Shown: piece by piece, positions 22,742 through 35,799 of the stretch
How positions within the stretch are numbered: the first letter of the stretch is position 1
Layout: every line of letters starts with the position of its first letter
DNA from: Flabesymbios commensalis
Lineage: Eukaryota; Annelida; Polychaeta; Terebellida; Flabelligeridae
NCBI GenBank assembly: GCA_964017125.1
Contig: OZ024914.1
Location: forward strand, 31,747,137 to 31,811,136
DNA: 64,000 nucleotides
Direction: 5' to 3'
Notes under the pieces: model-generated
Seen by the model: the letters and a program-made list of their open reading frames with translations, nothing else
Told to the model about the DNA's origin: nothing
Database searches by the model: none
Made by a program: the position numbers and the translations under genes

Positions 22742-23262
22742 TAAGAAGTGTTCAGAAATAATAATATTCATGATTACATTTGTGGTTAAGAGCTTAAAGG
22801 GTTTTGGTTGGAATAATATTGGCCCAGCGTCGCAGACGGTGGCCTAACATTACATCAGCATTGGGCCAATGTATCGTGTTATCTGGTGTTTGTGGCGCCG
22901 GGATTTTAAAGGTCACAAGCATAATGCAGCAGTCAGAAAAGACGGTACAATCACCCAATGCTGTTTGAATGACGGGCCAGCGTTGAAGACCGTGGATCAA
23001 CATTGAAACGGTATTGGTTGAATGACAAGTAGGCATATACAACAGACCCGGTGATAGATAAGTGCTGGGTCAGTGTCGTAGACGATTGACCGGCATTGAA
23101 CCGACGATGGGCGGCAACGCTGGCCAATCATTGAAGCGGAATTTGGTGGGTAGGCCTACATCCTCTGTATCAGCATGATCAGGTACATCATAGGCAAGTA
23201 TTGAATGAATGTTGGCCAGCACCGGCGATGGTGATGGAAGTAATACACGTCGAAGACATAAG
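22742..23262 (+). repeat. Long dispersed repeat R1, copy 2
   Basis: This is a direct repeat of 19438-19912, with a continuation at 23452-23555 (AGGATTCTGGCCCATGAGGA, TAAAGCCGGGCCTCGGAGTT, GGGAACTCC) that matches 20400-20535. The 5S SINE found between the two blocks in copy 1 is absent here. Confidence 0.85.
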
Positions 23263-23555
23263 AATAAAATAAGAATGAGAATATTTATTGGGTGAAACCA
23301 TTCACCTTTTTACATATATAATATATTGATTATATAATAAATTGCTGTTTTTCATGGTGCCCGTAAAAAAGTAATATTAACAGAGTAACAAATAATAAAT
23401 AAAAACAGTTCGGCAGGTTTGATGTTGAGGAAATATCTTTAGGATTCTGGCCCATGAGGAAGACCAATACACTGATTTTTTCTCTACAGCACTCAATCAG
23501 ACTAAAGCCGGGCCTCGGAGTTCGGGAACTCCTTTTCTAGTTTCTAAATTAATTT

Positions 23556-24017
23556 TGCATACTACGCTTCGCATTTTCAAACACATGCAAGCTGCATAAA
23601 GCGCTTTTGACTTTCAGATTAGCCTATATAAGCACATAGGTGGCATAAAACCTCATTTATTGATTCATTCATTCGTTCATTTATTCATTCTTTTTAAATC
23701 ACATATCCAATGAAACTAAGGCTGCCATCTGGTGAACATATTACTAGACATTTGAGAATCTCGCCCGAGTTGTTACAGGCTGGACTGATTCTCTCAGAGG
23801 TACCTGGTGAATCCTAGCATTATGTTGTTTAGACTGGGTTCTACTGTAGACAAATAAATGTAAAAAGAAGTGTGAGTTGAAAGAACAACTACAGCATTGT
23901 GATGAAAACAAAATTGATAACCTCGGCAGGATTGTTCTCGCGAGTGCTAAAAAATGATAATTTTTGACAAAATAATTGAAAGATATTCAGAAAACTCTAG
24001 TGAATGTAAATTAAAAA
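23556..24017. other. Unassigned spacer with ATTCATTCATTCGTTC run
   Basis: A TTCATTCATTCGTTCATTTATTCATTC tract near 23660-23690 could be the tail of another LINE/SINE. The adjoining sequence is too diverged to assign. Confidence 0.35.
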
Positions 24018-24800
24018 CTAGACCTCCGCCGCGCAACATAGGGTCACTGACGCCATAGAATCCCGACATATGTATAGGGTCACTGTCGCCATAGAATCCC
24101 GACATATGGTCACTGACGATATAGAATCCCGACATAGGGTCACTGACGCCATAAAATCCCGACATAGGGTCACTGACGGTATAGAGACTCGACATAGGAT
24201 CACTGACGCCATAGAATCACGACATAGGGTCACTGACGCCATAGAATCCCGACATAGGGTCACTGACGCCATTGAATCCCGACATAGGGTCACTGACGCC
24301 ATAGAATCCCGACATAGGGTCACTGACGCCAGAGGATCCCGACATAGGGTCACTGACGCCATATAATCCTGACAGAGGGTCACTGACGTCATAGAATTTC
24401 GACATAGGGTCACTGACGCCATATAATCCCGACATAGGGTGACAGACGCCATAGAGTCCCGACATAGGGTCACTGACGCCATAGAATCCTTCTTTGCAAA
24501 ATGATTGTGTATTGTATCTGGATCATCCCCAAATATAATTGATTGTTCCTTTGCCCGAGACACAAATCTTTAAAACAAATTCCGGATCTTGATCGCAATC
24601 CGGTTAGGATCAAAATCCTGATCACGCAAAATTGTTCGTTGGCGCGAGATACACCTCTAGTAAAAAAATGCATGCAAATCCGTTCATTACTTGGTAAGTA
24701 ATTTTGCTGACAGACAGACAGAGAGACAAACAAATAAACAAAATATAAACAAACAAACAAGCAAAATGAACAAAAACATAATCTTCTATGGCGGAGGTAA
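24018..24800. mobile_element. Small TIR element ending ACCTCCGCC...GGCGGAGGT, with minisatellite inside
   Basis: The element is bounded by ACCTCCGCC (about 24021) and GGCGGAGGT (about 24790). Its right part has a CTTGGTAAGTAATTTTGCTGACAGACAGACAG block and a CAAACAAA-rich stretch before the end. The left part has been replaced or expanded by a 30-bp minisatellite. No transposase is seen, so it is a non-autonomous element of uncertain superfamily. Confidence 0.6.
24041..24486. repeat. 30-bp minisatellite (~15 units)
   Basis: The unit is CATAGAATCCCGACATAGGG plus TCACTGACGC. Because 30 is a multiple of three and the unit lacks stops in several frames, long frames stay open on both strands (10-residue repeats such as MASVTLCRDS). 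These are not considered genes. Confidence 0.92.
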
Positions 24801-25749
24801 ATACATGCTGTTTTTATACAATAATTATCTAATTTAGATCTCTGTCATATCTAAAATACACGTCCATTATGTGGCCAAACGGTGGCCGCCTGACATTTAA
24901 GGGCTTTAACTCGCAAAACATGTTTCAATATAAGGTAAATAAGGTGAAAATTTGGCGCCTTGTTGCCGTAACACTGTCATCTCCAAAATATTTCGGCATA
25001 AACCAACGAAACTCATTTACTCATTTCTTCCAACCAGCTGATTTGTTGTCTGTTAATGAATTTAATCATGTTTAGCAACAGCAATATTTAGCAATACATA
25101 GGTCCACTTTGTTTTTAAAGATATAGCGCGCATAGTCCAGCAGCCAACCTTGCCCAAATAACCCTAAACCAGGTTATTGTTGATTTGCTTATGTGTAGAA
25201 TCAAAAGCTGAATGATGCTCAGGTTGCATAATTTAGCATTTTTAGTTATTGAAGCTGAGGTCCAAGATGGGAGCCTGCGTTTATTCAGACTGCAGACATT
25301 GTGTAAATCGGTCGATTTTTAGCTATTTTAGTGGTCAGTAAGTCCAATTAATTTAGAAAAACATTTGACCCTTTTGGCAAAAGAGGCTATTTTAACACCA
25401 GGGCTACCCTTTGTAATGTCAACTAATTTTTTGTTAATGATAATGCATTGTTATCAGTACACTTACTATTGTAATGGCAGGGTTATTTGTCAATTAATGT
25501 GTGTTTTATTATTCAAGATGTGTATGGAGATTTGAATTGGGTAATTTTATCTAGATTTTTATTTGTGTGGCTATACTTTTTTGTTACTAGTACATTGATC
25601 TGCATCGCATACAATTCTAATTTTGATAGTGAATTTGACTTCCTGAAAGTACTGAGCAAAACATGAGCTCTTATACCCCTTGTGAAAATTGAGGGTCACT
25701 TTTAGATTACTTTGAGTGCATGGTGAATACAACGTACTAGCCAACTTTG
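24801..25749. other. Unassigned AT-rich spacer
   Basis: No gene is seen. A CCAAGATGGGAGCC word near 25260 resembles the foldback modules that follow, so the first foldback may extend further left in decayed form. Confidence 0.35.
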
Positions 25750-25867
25750 TTTTGATCACTGACCTTTATCTCTAGTTTAGGAAGGGTTGATGCGATCATT
25801 TAATAGACTAGGCACAAAATGGGATAATTGTCTGTATTAACATTGCTGTTGGCATTTTTGAGGAATA

Positions 25868-27920
25868 GTTGGAAAGCATGTTATTTCGGGTGTGCTGAAT
25901 TTGAAAAAGGTTCTTTCCAAGCTCAATTTTGAGATTCAGGTGGTCAAAAATCAGAATCAAAAAGGCCGCCGTTATATTTTAATGTATTAAATTATGCAGT
26001 CCCATAACATATTAGATGGTAATTGTAGTTGTGTTTTTTGACACGGGGACTCCTTGGAAAAAAAATTGTGATATTTGTTTAAAGGAAACAAAAATCCTCC
26101 TTCATAAGACGCCTAATTTGCATAAATACCAGATGGCCGCCATATGATTTGCCAATTATAAATTATGCCTCATAAGAAAAATTAAGATAGGAAAATGAAA
26201 GGTAGCAAAATAATCAGAATTGCATTGACAACAATATGCAATCACATTTAGAATGATGGCAAAGGCTTCATTTGCATAAATCCAAGATGACCGCCATGTG
26301 ATTTGACGGTTATCACATTATGCAACGTAACTTTGGAAAAAATGAAGATAGAAACATGTATAATGTGTCAAAATAATCAGGATTGAAATTTTAAAACCAT
26401 GTAGAGTATAATTTGCATAAATTAAACATGGTCGCCATCATTTTTACCAATCATCACATAATGCAATGAAAACATATTGTAACTTTTTTGGCAAAACATG
26501 TATGACCACTTCTATATTTTCAAAAAACACCTGTTTCTGTGTAAATATTTTGTAGTGCAATATGGAGTAGGCCTACCAGGAGCTTTTAAGCAGTATTTGT
26601 GTCTATTTGCAGATCATTTGGGTTGTACAGAGGTGGTCCTGGCCTATGAACCCCCTAGCTTTTCTTAATGAGAATTCGGATCATTGTCACTCATAAAACA
26701 TGTTAAATGTAGACAATTGCATTTTTTTGTATCCAGATTATTAAAACTGAAAAAGCGGTTTTGTTCATGTAAACAAACTATAAAAACACACTAAGTTGTG
26801 ATTTGATTTTCTAGGTTGCTTTTTTGATGACAAATATTTGATTCATTCATACTCTCCTTGAAAAAACACAATTGGAACAAAGTACATGTTATTGAAGTTG
26901 GAAAGCATGTTATTTCGGGTGTGCTGAATTTGAAAAAGGTCTTTTCCAAGCTCAATTTTGAGATTTAGGTGGTCAAAAATCAAAATCAAAATGGCCGCCG
27001 TTATATTTTAATGTATTCAATTATGCAGTCCCATACCATATTAGATGGTAATTGTAGTTGTGTTTTTTTGACACGGGGACTCCTTGGGAAAAGATTTGTG
27101 ATATTTGTTTAAAGGAAACAAAAATCCTCCTTCATAAGACGCCTAATTTGCATAAATACCAGATGGCCGCCATATGATTTGCCAATTATAAATTATGCTT
27201 CATAAGAAAAATAAAGATAGAAAAATGAAAGGTAGCAAAATAATCAGAATTGCATTGACAACAATATGCAATCACATTTAGAATGATGGCAAAGGCTTCA
27301 TTTGCATAAATCCAAGATGACCGCCATGTGATTTGACGGTTATCACATTATGCAACGTAACTTTGGAAAAAATGAAGATAGAAACATGTATAATGTGTCA
27401 AAATAATCAGGATTAAAATTTCAAAACCATGTAGAGTATAATTTGCATAAATTAAACATGGTCGCCATCTTTTTTGCCAATCATCACATAATGCAATGAA
27501 AAGATATTGTAACTTTTTTGGCAAAACATGTAAAACTACTTCTATTTTTTCAAAAACACCTGTTCCTGTGTAAATATGTTGTAGTGCAATATGGAGTAGG
27601 CCTACCAGGAGCTTTTAAGCAGTATTTTTGTCTATTTGCAGACCATTTGGGTTGTACAGAGGTGGTCCGGGCCTATGAACCCCCTAGCTTTTCTTAATGA
27701 GAATTTGGATCATTGTCACCCATAAAACGTGTTAAATGTAGACTATTGCATTTTTTTGTATCCAGATTATTAGAGCTGAAGAAGCGGTTTTGTTCATGTA
27801 AAAAAACTATAAAAACACACTAAGTTGTGATTTGATTTTCTAGGCTGCTCTTTTGATGACAAATATTTGATTCATTCATACTCTCCTTGAAAAACACAAT
27901 TGGAACAAAGTACATGTTAC
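25868..27920. repeat. Tandem duplication of 1029 bp in the left arm of FB1
   Basis: 25868-26896 and 26897-27920 are near-identical, both starting GTTGGAAAGCATGTTATTTC and ending GGAACAAAGTACATGTTA. Only scattered substitutions and single-base indels separate them, so the duplication is much younger than the arms. Confidence 0.95.
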
Positions 27921-28605
27921 TGTACAGTATTCATGAAAATATCACAGAACATTGTCTTTTAAGGCATTTAATGGTTAGGATGCCCATAAGTAAACTGCAA
28001 AAAAATCCATTACTTCAGTTCAGCTAAGCTTAAGTGTCGGGGTTATCATTTCTAACAACAATTATTAATATCGCACATCATTAAAGTAATGCACAATATA
28101 ATTGAACAATTAAAATGCTACTTTTTTAAGATGATGGCATTTTTTGCTTGTGAGTACTCTGCAGTCAATATTGTTTACCAGATTTGTTTTTTCTCAAGTA
28201 TGGTATTGTGCCCTGTATTCACATAACAAATGAATGACGGTAATAACTAGCTGAGCCCTGCAGGAGGCAGACTGAGCTCTCTTTTAATTATTAAAGTATA
28301 TTGTACTATTATATAGCCTGTGTTTAAAGCAAATGTAAGATCCTCCTGTGGTCGAAACCCATTAGATTTAGCAGCAAATTCCGTAAACGTAAGCATTCTT
28401 TCGTACCTATCCAGCATACACACGACATTGGACCTGTTGATACTCATTATTGGGACAGAAATATCGGAATTTGACACTATAATGTCAGAATATGGCACAC
28501 TAATGCAAAGAATAACATTATCGTGTCAATATATGGCGTTATAATGACATTGTGTACAAACCTGTTGGTTGTCTTAAAATGTGGGAGTAGGTGGTGGGTG
28601 TCGGC

Positions 28606-29500
28606 AATACCAGTACTTACCGTGACAATATGCCATTAAAATGACAAGGCCTGTAGGATAAGGTAATGTAATATCACAATGAGGCATTGTATTTAAAATT
28701 GTCATTGAACGGACAGGATCTGGCATTTTATTCTCAGCCTATGGCATTATAATATAAGGATATGAAGGATTAATATCATAATATGACATTTTAAAGTCAG
28801 TTATGGGATGGGATATATTATTATTATTATTTTTAAATATCGCCCTTTGACATTACAAAATGGCGTTATAATGTAACAATATCATTTAGCCATAATACTT
28901 ATGGTGGTTGTTAAACATAACGTTATGTCACTAAAATGACAGGCTATGGCATAATATTGTCAGGATATGACTTTATAATACCAGGATATGAAAGTTTAAC
29001 ATCACGGCATATCAATTTAAAGTCAAGATATGACACTTGAATATTAAAATATGACAATTTTTTATAAAGAAAAGTTATAAAGTTGTTATATGACACTTTA
29101 ACGTCAAAATGTGGCATTAAAATATGACGATACGTTAATATAATGTCAGAATAATGTATTATAATGTCATACTATAATATTAAAATAGAACTAGAAGATG
29201 TGACAGTTGAAAGTCATGGTATGGCAGTTTTATGTCAGGATATTGGATTGTAATATTAGGATATGACACTTAAACTTCATGACATGACATTATAATGTCA
29301 AACTATGGCCCTTACCACCACAGAAATACATTATAATTTTAGGATATGCCATTCTGATGATATGATATAACATTCTAAGATTGGTATATGGCACATCATA
29401 TTAAAAAACAAGATTGCAATGCCACATTGTGATTATATTGCCATGTCGTCCAATCCTTTGTCATTTTAATGGCATGTCTTGATGCTAATTAATGGTATCT
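28606..29500. repeat. Core of FB1: degenerate short palindromic repeats
   Basis: Short units based on GACATTATAATGTCA, GGATATG and TGGCATT recur every 20-35 bp in both orientations, since the unit is itself nearly palindromic. The flanks (28430-28605, 29501-29650) carry the same words. Confidence 0.8.
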
Positions 29501-30920
29501 TCAACACCAACCCCCCTACTCCCACTTTTTAAGACATTGAACGGACATATACATAATGTCATTATATTTTTATATCTTGATATAATAATGCTATTATTTA
29601 CATTATTATGCCACATCCTAACATTATAGTGTCATATCTGACATCACTGTCCCACAATTCAGCCTGCACGGGTTCAATGTCGCGTGTGTACTGGGTAAAT
29701 ACGAAAAAATACTAACGTTTCCTGTATTTTCTAGTAATTATAATCATGTTTCGACCACAGGAGGATCTTACATTTGCTTTCAACACAGGATGAATAATAG
29801 TAGTTCACCCAAGACCCAAATAATGATAGGCTCAGTCTGAAGGGCTCAACTAAGCATTCCCGTCATTCAGTTGATATGTGATAATTATTGGCAAATCATA
29901 TGGCGGCCATCTTGAATTAATGCACATCAGCAATTTAATATTATCATGTACATACACGGTATTGAAATTTCAATCCTGATTATTTTGACACCTCACACAT
30001 GTTTCTATCTTTATGTGTTCCAAAGTTACAATACATTTTATGAGCATGTGATCATTGTATGATGTGATGATTGGTAAATAAGATGACGGCCATTTTCAAT
30101 TGATGCAAAATAGACTATTGCCATTGTCATATACATACACGGTTGTGAAATTTCAATTCTGATTATTTTGACACATTATACATGTTTCTATCTTCATTTG
30201 TTCCAAAGTTATGATGCATAATGTGATAATCTGCAAATCACATGGTGGCCATCTTGGATTTATGCAAACGAGGTCTTTGTTATCAATATATAGGCCTACG
30301 TGATTGTATATTGGTGCTAATTCAATTTTAATTATTTTGATACCTTATTATTTTTTCTATCTTTCTTTCTTCCAAAGTTATGAGACATAATTTGATAATT
30401 GGCAAATCATGTGGAGGCCATCTTGTATTTATACAAATCAGGCCTCTTATGATTTCTGTCCCCCCCAAAAAAAAACAATCATAAGGAGTCCCTATGCAAA
30501 ATTTCGTGGCCATTTTGTATTTCGATTTCTATCATCTGAACCACTACATTTAGGTCATTGCTAGTTTTTTTTCAATTCAGCATAACCCAATTAGGTTAGG
30601 GGAAGTGTTGGTAAAAATATCCAACACAAAAACTGTTAAAAAGGAACATACTTTTCGAAAGAATTAAATTATCGGTAAAAAATGGCGGCCATTTTGATTG
30701 CGATTTTTGACTAACTAAACTCCAATTACCAGCTTGGAAAGGATTTTCCATACCCTAATTAGGTTAGAAAACTGGTCTTCCAACTTTTCTTCAAAAACGC
30801 CTACAGATTTCTGATATTTTGATAATATGCCTAGTCTATAATGATAGATCACATTTTCAGAATACATGATTAAATTGTAGGGAGTAAAATATTCAGTGAT
30901 ACATCAATGTAATCAAAATA

Positions 30921-32137
30921 AAGTGGGTTTACTCATCGATTCCCAAATGAGGGGGGTGAATACCCTATCACACTAGAATGTTACGTGGAGAACTGTGAGC
31001 GGCACTTGTGACATGAACAAGTAGCCTACATACACATGATACAGGCTGCACTGCAAAGGCTAGCGCTGATCGGCCTTACGCGGAGCGAGTCGCCTGAAAC
31101 ACGGCTATGCAAAGGCAAAAGGCAGTATCAGCTCATTTGTAAATTAGGCAGACATTGCCTTTTGCTTTTGCACGGCAGCATACGCCAATGTGTGAATCCA
31201 AATGTCAGGGAAAATGGCATCCGCTTCTGTTATCACTTGAATGCAATTGATATTCACAATGGCTCAACCAAAAAATTATCAGGTTTAAATGCAAGTAGTT
31301 CTAGGTCATCTTTATTGTCTGTTCTGTTCTAGCATACAATAGGTTCGACAGCTTGGAGTAACACATGGGTTTGCATATAAGTCTACAATACCATATACAT
31401 ATTATTTTGCGTTATTGCAAATATGAAGGTTGATAAGTTATGTTTTGCCCCGGCAGTCATCTTCAATTTCTCTATTAATTTTTTTTAGAAGGGACGGCAT
31501 AAAGAGCTTTACAAAATTGGTTCAAAATACGAACTGGCAATATTTCTACACACGTGGTTCAACAAAGTTATCTTGAAGATGGTCAGCAGCATTTTGATTT
31601 TTAATAGGGATACAGGAGCTATTTTCTGAATGGTAGATGACGCCGGAGTCTCCGTGAAATATGATTTTATTTTTTAAACTTAAATGACGAGTTGAAAACA
31701 TGTAAAATATATCATTATTGAGTAAAATAAGCAATAAATAAAATCTACCAAAGTATTATTATTTTTGGTTGACGGGAACAGCTGAAGATGCAACCATGCA
31801 ATTAAATTAAGACTATATAATAAAAAAATAGGAATTCAACTGTTCATCAGTCTTAGGTGTATGCATGGTTATCATCATAATTACACCTAAGATATTTCGT
31901 ATAGTTTAAAATACGTAACTGTTAAAGTACACATTACTTTAAAAATATACACAGTATATGATGAATTGTGTGATATGAACAAATATTTTCAGCATCAAAA
32001 CCAGATAAAACAGCATCAAAACCAACTAGCTACATATTCTACACCTTGTAACAAAAAATACACTCTGGAAAACGTAGAGACCTAATTAAAACTTTTAAAA
32101 ACTGGTTGGAGCCCTTCTAATGGTCACAAATCTATGC
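30921..32137. other. Unassigned spacer
   Basis: No gene is supported. A 98-codon open frame (31036-31332) has no recognisable family, and it contains a short inverted pair (AAAGGCAAAAGGCAG and TGCCTTTTGCTTTTG) that makes coding unlikely. Confidence 0.35.
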
Positions 32138-32735
<598 letters not shown>

Positions 32736-33689
32736 TTATTCCACTGACAAATAACAATATTTTAATCAATGAATCCACTATACCTGGTATTACAAGTCGT
32801 TATAAACGGATGTGATTATCGATTTATTTATCAGTGAGATACCCTAACATCGAAATTTGTTGATTAGGGAGGTTGCGCACATTATATCATATTTATCCGC
32901 ATGGCAGAGGTCGCTAATTAAATCTGCGTCATTGACTTATTTAAATCCGGGTAACAACCAGGTTATTATTGGGATCAGATTAACACACATTAAATACGAT
33001 CATGATTTTACACAAGCAGGTAAAACAACGGAAACATGATATTGACGTACTAGTAGAAATGCAAAATTAAAGTGGATTTATACATATAAATGCATATTGT
33101 TATATATCGGAAATCTATGTTAGGTCAGTGCCATATGCATTTTAAATTCTAAATGAATGTAAGTTTGTTCGTCTTTCAAAAATATAATATGTAAAATCAT
33201 CAAGATGACAAATAGGCCCTACGTCTATTTTAACTGCATGTAAACATGATGAAATATGATATCTATGATTATTTATAGATGACATTCTACTCACGATTTC
33301 AGTGTGAAATGCGTGCAGACAATTAAGTGGCTAATATCAGACATAGCATGAAATTCAATGTACAGTGGAGACCCGGAAATCGGACCACCTATGGGACTAA
33401 CTGAAAGTGGTCCCATTTTGGAATCGGTCCGATTTGTGAAACCAGCCAATTATGAATGGAGAAATACTAGTCAGTCTGCTTATACATGTAGATATGACTG
33501 CCTTGTTACGTGTTGATGATCAAGGTCGATTATTAAACTAATGTATTGAATATGACGTAATGATATAATAAAAAAAACAGGCAATTAAAAAAAAGTTGTA
33601 TTAAATGCATATAAAAATATATATGGGAAAATATTATACATAATTATTTTTATTTTTGTAAAAAGTATGTAAACTGAAAGTCATCAGCC
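32736..33689. other. Unassigned spacer with one possible pogo-like end
   Basis: Mostly featureless AT-rich DNA. At 33362 a TACAGTGGAGACCCGGAAAT block followed by GGACCACC and GTGGTCCCATTTTGG resembles one terminal repeat of a pogo/Tigger-type MITE. No second end was found. Confidence 0.3.
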
Positions 33690-33829
33690 GTGAATAACCC
33701 TATAGTCCAAGCTAGAGATGACCTAACCTTGTTTTGTTACATATACAATGTTTTTTTAATTTTTCTTATAGATTTTTTTGTGCTGAATTCAAATCCGATG
33801 AGTGCCAGCTTGAAAAGTTTGAGCATTTT

Positions 33830-34540
33830 TGTCGATTCAAGGTCAAAGGTCAATCTTAAGGTCAAATATGATTTTTCAAGAAATGAAGCTAGGATCAAGT
33901 GTAATACCTCATTTCTATGTGATTTTGACTGGGCAATCCATTTCTGAAACTATTTTGATTATTCAAGGTCATCTTCAAGGTCAAAAGGTTAATTTCAAGG
34001 TCAAGTAAGAAAAAAGATAAGTTTTAACAAATAAAGCTAGAAAAATGTGTAATACCTCTTTTTCATGGGATTTTGACTGGAAAATCCATTTAAAGCATTA
34101 TGCTAGAGATTCAAGGTCATGTGCAAGGTCAATTTCAACTCAAGGTCATATAAAAGTCAATCCCAAGGTCTAAAATGTGAAAATATGATTTTTAGCAAAT
34201 ACAAATAGCAGAAGAAGGTTAGTACGTCGTTTTGATGTCATTTTGACTGAATAATCTATTTCTGTTACTATTTTGATAAAAGGTAATTTCAAGGTCATTG
34301 CGTCAATTTCAAGGTCAGGTAAGCAAAAATATGATTTATAACAAATAAAGCTGGAAACAAATGTAATACCTCTTTTTCGTGTGATTTTGCCTGAACAATC
34401 CTTTTCTGGTAATATTCTGGTAATATTTAAATGATCCTCTAGGTCAAAAGGTCAATTTCAAGGTCAAATATGATTTTAACATATCTGCTACAAATTGGTA
34501 CACGTATAATACATTGTTTTTGTGTGATTTTGACTGGATA
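33830..34540 (+). repeat. Tandem modules rich in TCAAGGTCA (left arm of FB2)
   Basis: The word GATTTTGACTG or a near match recurs at 33921, 34069, 34239, 34383 and 34526. Between repeats lie clusters of AAGGTCA, more than ten in all. One at about 33838 reads AGGTCAAAGGTCA, a perfect direct repeat with 1-bp spacing. The right arm repeats the pattern as TGACCTTGA (37560-38180). Confidence 0.9.
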
Positions 34541-34794
34541 ATCTAATTCTAGTAGTTAATAATTAAACATCATCGAATGATCAGGCGACGAGAAGTCATT
34601 AAAGGGTGGTGGAGAGGCAATAAAGAGCGACAGGAAAGTTATACATGTCAATGGAGAGGCGTTAAAGATTCATTCAGCTTTGAAACGCGCATGTGTGGGA
34701 CGATCAAGTGTAGGTCTACATTAGCCTATGGAGTACACTTTGACAGCATTAATATCAGCGACTGAACTGATTACAAGATACTACTCCAACGAGA

Positions 34795-34905
34795 AATTGG
34801 CCCATTGCTGTTTTAATGTTAGTCCAACGTCTGCGACGTTGGCCGACATTAAACCAACATTTGGTGAGTGTGCCGTGTTGGCTGGGAAAGCTCTTACTGT
34901 CAATA
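34795..34905. repeat. GTTGGCC dispersed repeat copy in FB2 core
   Basis: Contains GGCCCATTGCTG, TTAGTCCAACGTCTGCGACG, TTGGCCGACATTAAACCAAC and GTGTTGGCTGGGAAAG, the same modules as in the copies at 19438 and 43177. Confidence 0.65.
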
Positions 34906-35214
34906 TGCTGGAGGTGAACTGTTTCCAAACCCCCATGGTAACATAACCTTTTGTGTCACAACACAAAGCCCACATAAGAGAAATGGTGAATTATTTCCTC
35001 ATAGATGTCGCTCAAGTATATAGAGTTTATATGGTTTGTGAACTTGCTCTTAATGCGGCAATGGGTATGAAACGCATATAGTATTATAATCTTGGCTGAT
35101 AACTGTGGATGTGGGGTGATATGTCATTGTGGAATGTCCAGAGCCACTGTTGCATTCTGGGGACCACATTGTCCCGCGTATTTTGGCAGTTGACTACACC
35201 TTTAAAAGGCGGTA

Positions 35215-35440
35215 AAGGACAATGGGAAGCGTTACCGAGCGGCGACGTGACGGTAAAGTGCGACCCAGTGGCCTTAAAGGGAGACGGGAATGGGTTAAAT
35301 GGCAATGAGGAGGCGTTGAAGGGCAATGAAGAGACGTTAAATGGCAATGAGGAGGCATTGAAGGGCAATGAGGAGGCGTTAAAGGGCAACCAGGAGGCGA
35401 TAAGGGGTGAAGAAGAGGCGTTCGTGTGCGACGGGATTCG
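35215..35440 (+). repeat. 24-bp minisatellite in FB2 core
   Basis: Units of GAGGCGTTAAAGGGCAATGA length 24 keep an 8-residue repeat (ALKGNEE) open in one frame. Looser versions (GGAGAGGCGTTAAAGGGCGA) fill 36068-36498 and 36875-37110, and the inverted form (CCCTTTAACGCCTC) fills 37118-37415. Confidence 0.85.
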
Positions 35441-35529
35441 CTAAAAGGTGACGGGGGTCATCAAAGGACTATGGAACAGCGTTAGAAGGTGACGAAAAAG
35501 CGCTAAATAACGTTAACGTCAGCTTTTAA

Positions 35530-35795
35530 GCAGTATTGCTTCAATGCATCGTGTTTTCCTGGGCCGAGTGCGAGACGTTGGTCGAAGCTTGTTTGGCTAT
35601 TGGGCCAGTTTTGGTTCAACGGCGGAATGGTGTTGGGTCAGCGTCTCCTGTTTGCTGGGCAAGATGTGAGCTGCTGTTAAATAAACACGAAGTATTGGCA
35701 TTGGTAGTGCTGATTTGGTGCTGGACCGGCGTCGTAGGCGGTGGACTGGCATTGAATCGGCATAGGGCTTGTTTGCTGGGTGACCAGATGACGAA
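35530..35795. repeat. GTTGGGCC/GTCGTAGGCGG dispersed repeat copy
   Basis: TGCATCGTGTTTTCCTGGG, ATTGGGCCAGTTTTGGTTCAA, GTGTTGGGTCAGCGTC, CTGGACCGGCGTCGTAGGCG and GTTTGCTGGG follow the module order of the other copies. Confidence 0.6.
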
Positions 35796-35799
35796 AAAT

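Larger units (their letters stand above)
25750..30920. mobile_element. Foldback-like element FB1
   Basis: The left arm (about 25750-28605) and the right arm (about 29501-30920) are inverted relative to each other. Exact anchors are 28326-28358 against 29748-29780 (33 bp, containing GTAAGATCCTCCTGTGG). GTCTTAAAATGTGGGAGTAG (28571) pairs with its near-complement at 29501-29535. The outer TGCCTAGTCTAT (30826) pairs with ATAGACTAGGCA (25804). The arms consist of about 150-bp modules, each with a CATAAAT..AGATGGCCGCCAT-like word. The core is a field of short palindromic repeats. The left arm has a 1029-bp internal tandem duplication. No coding sequence is found. Arms made of tandem modules are characteristic of foldback elements (Drosophila FB, sea urchin TU). 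Confidence 0.75.

Noticed and set aside
24018-24563. Long open frames of 10-residue repeats on both strands
   Set aside because: They follow from a 30-bp minisatellite without stops and have no start context, splice sites or family.
33362-33450. Complete pogo/Tigger-type transposon
   Set aside because: Only one end-like block is visible, with no second end and no transposase.
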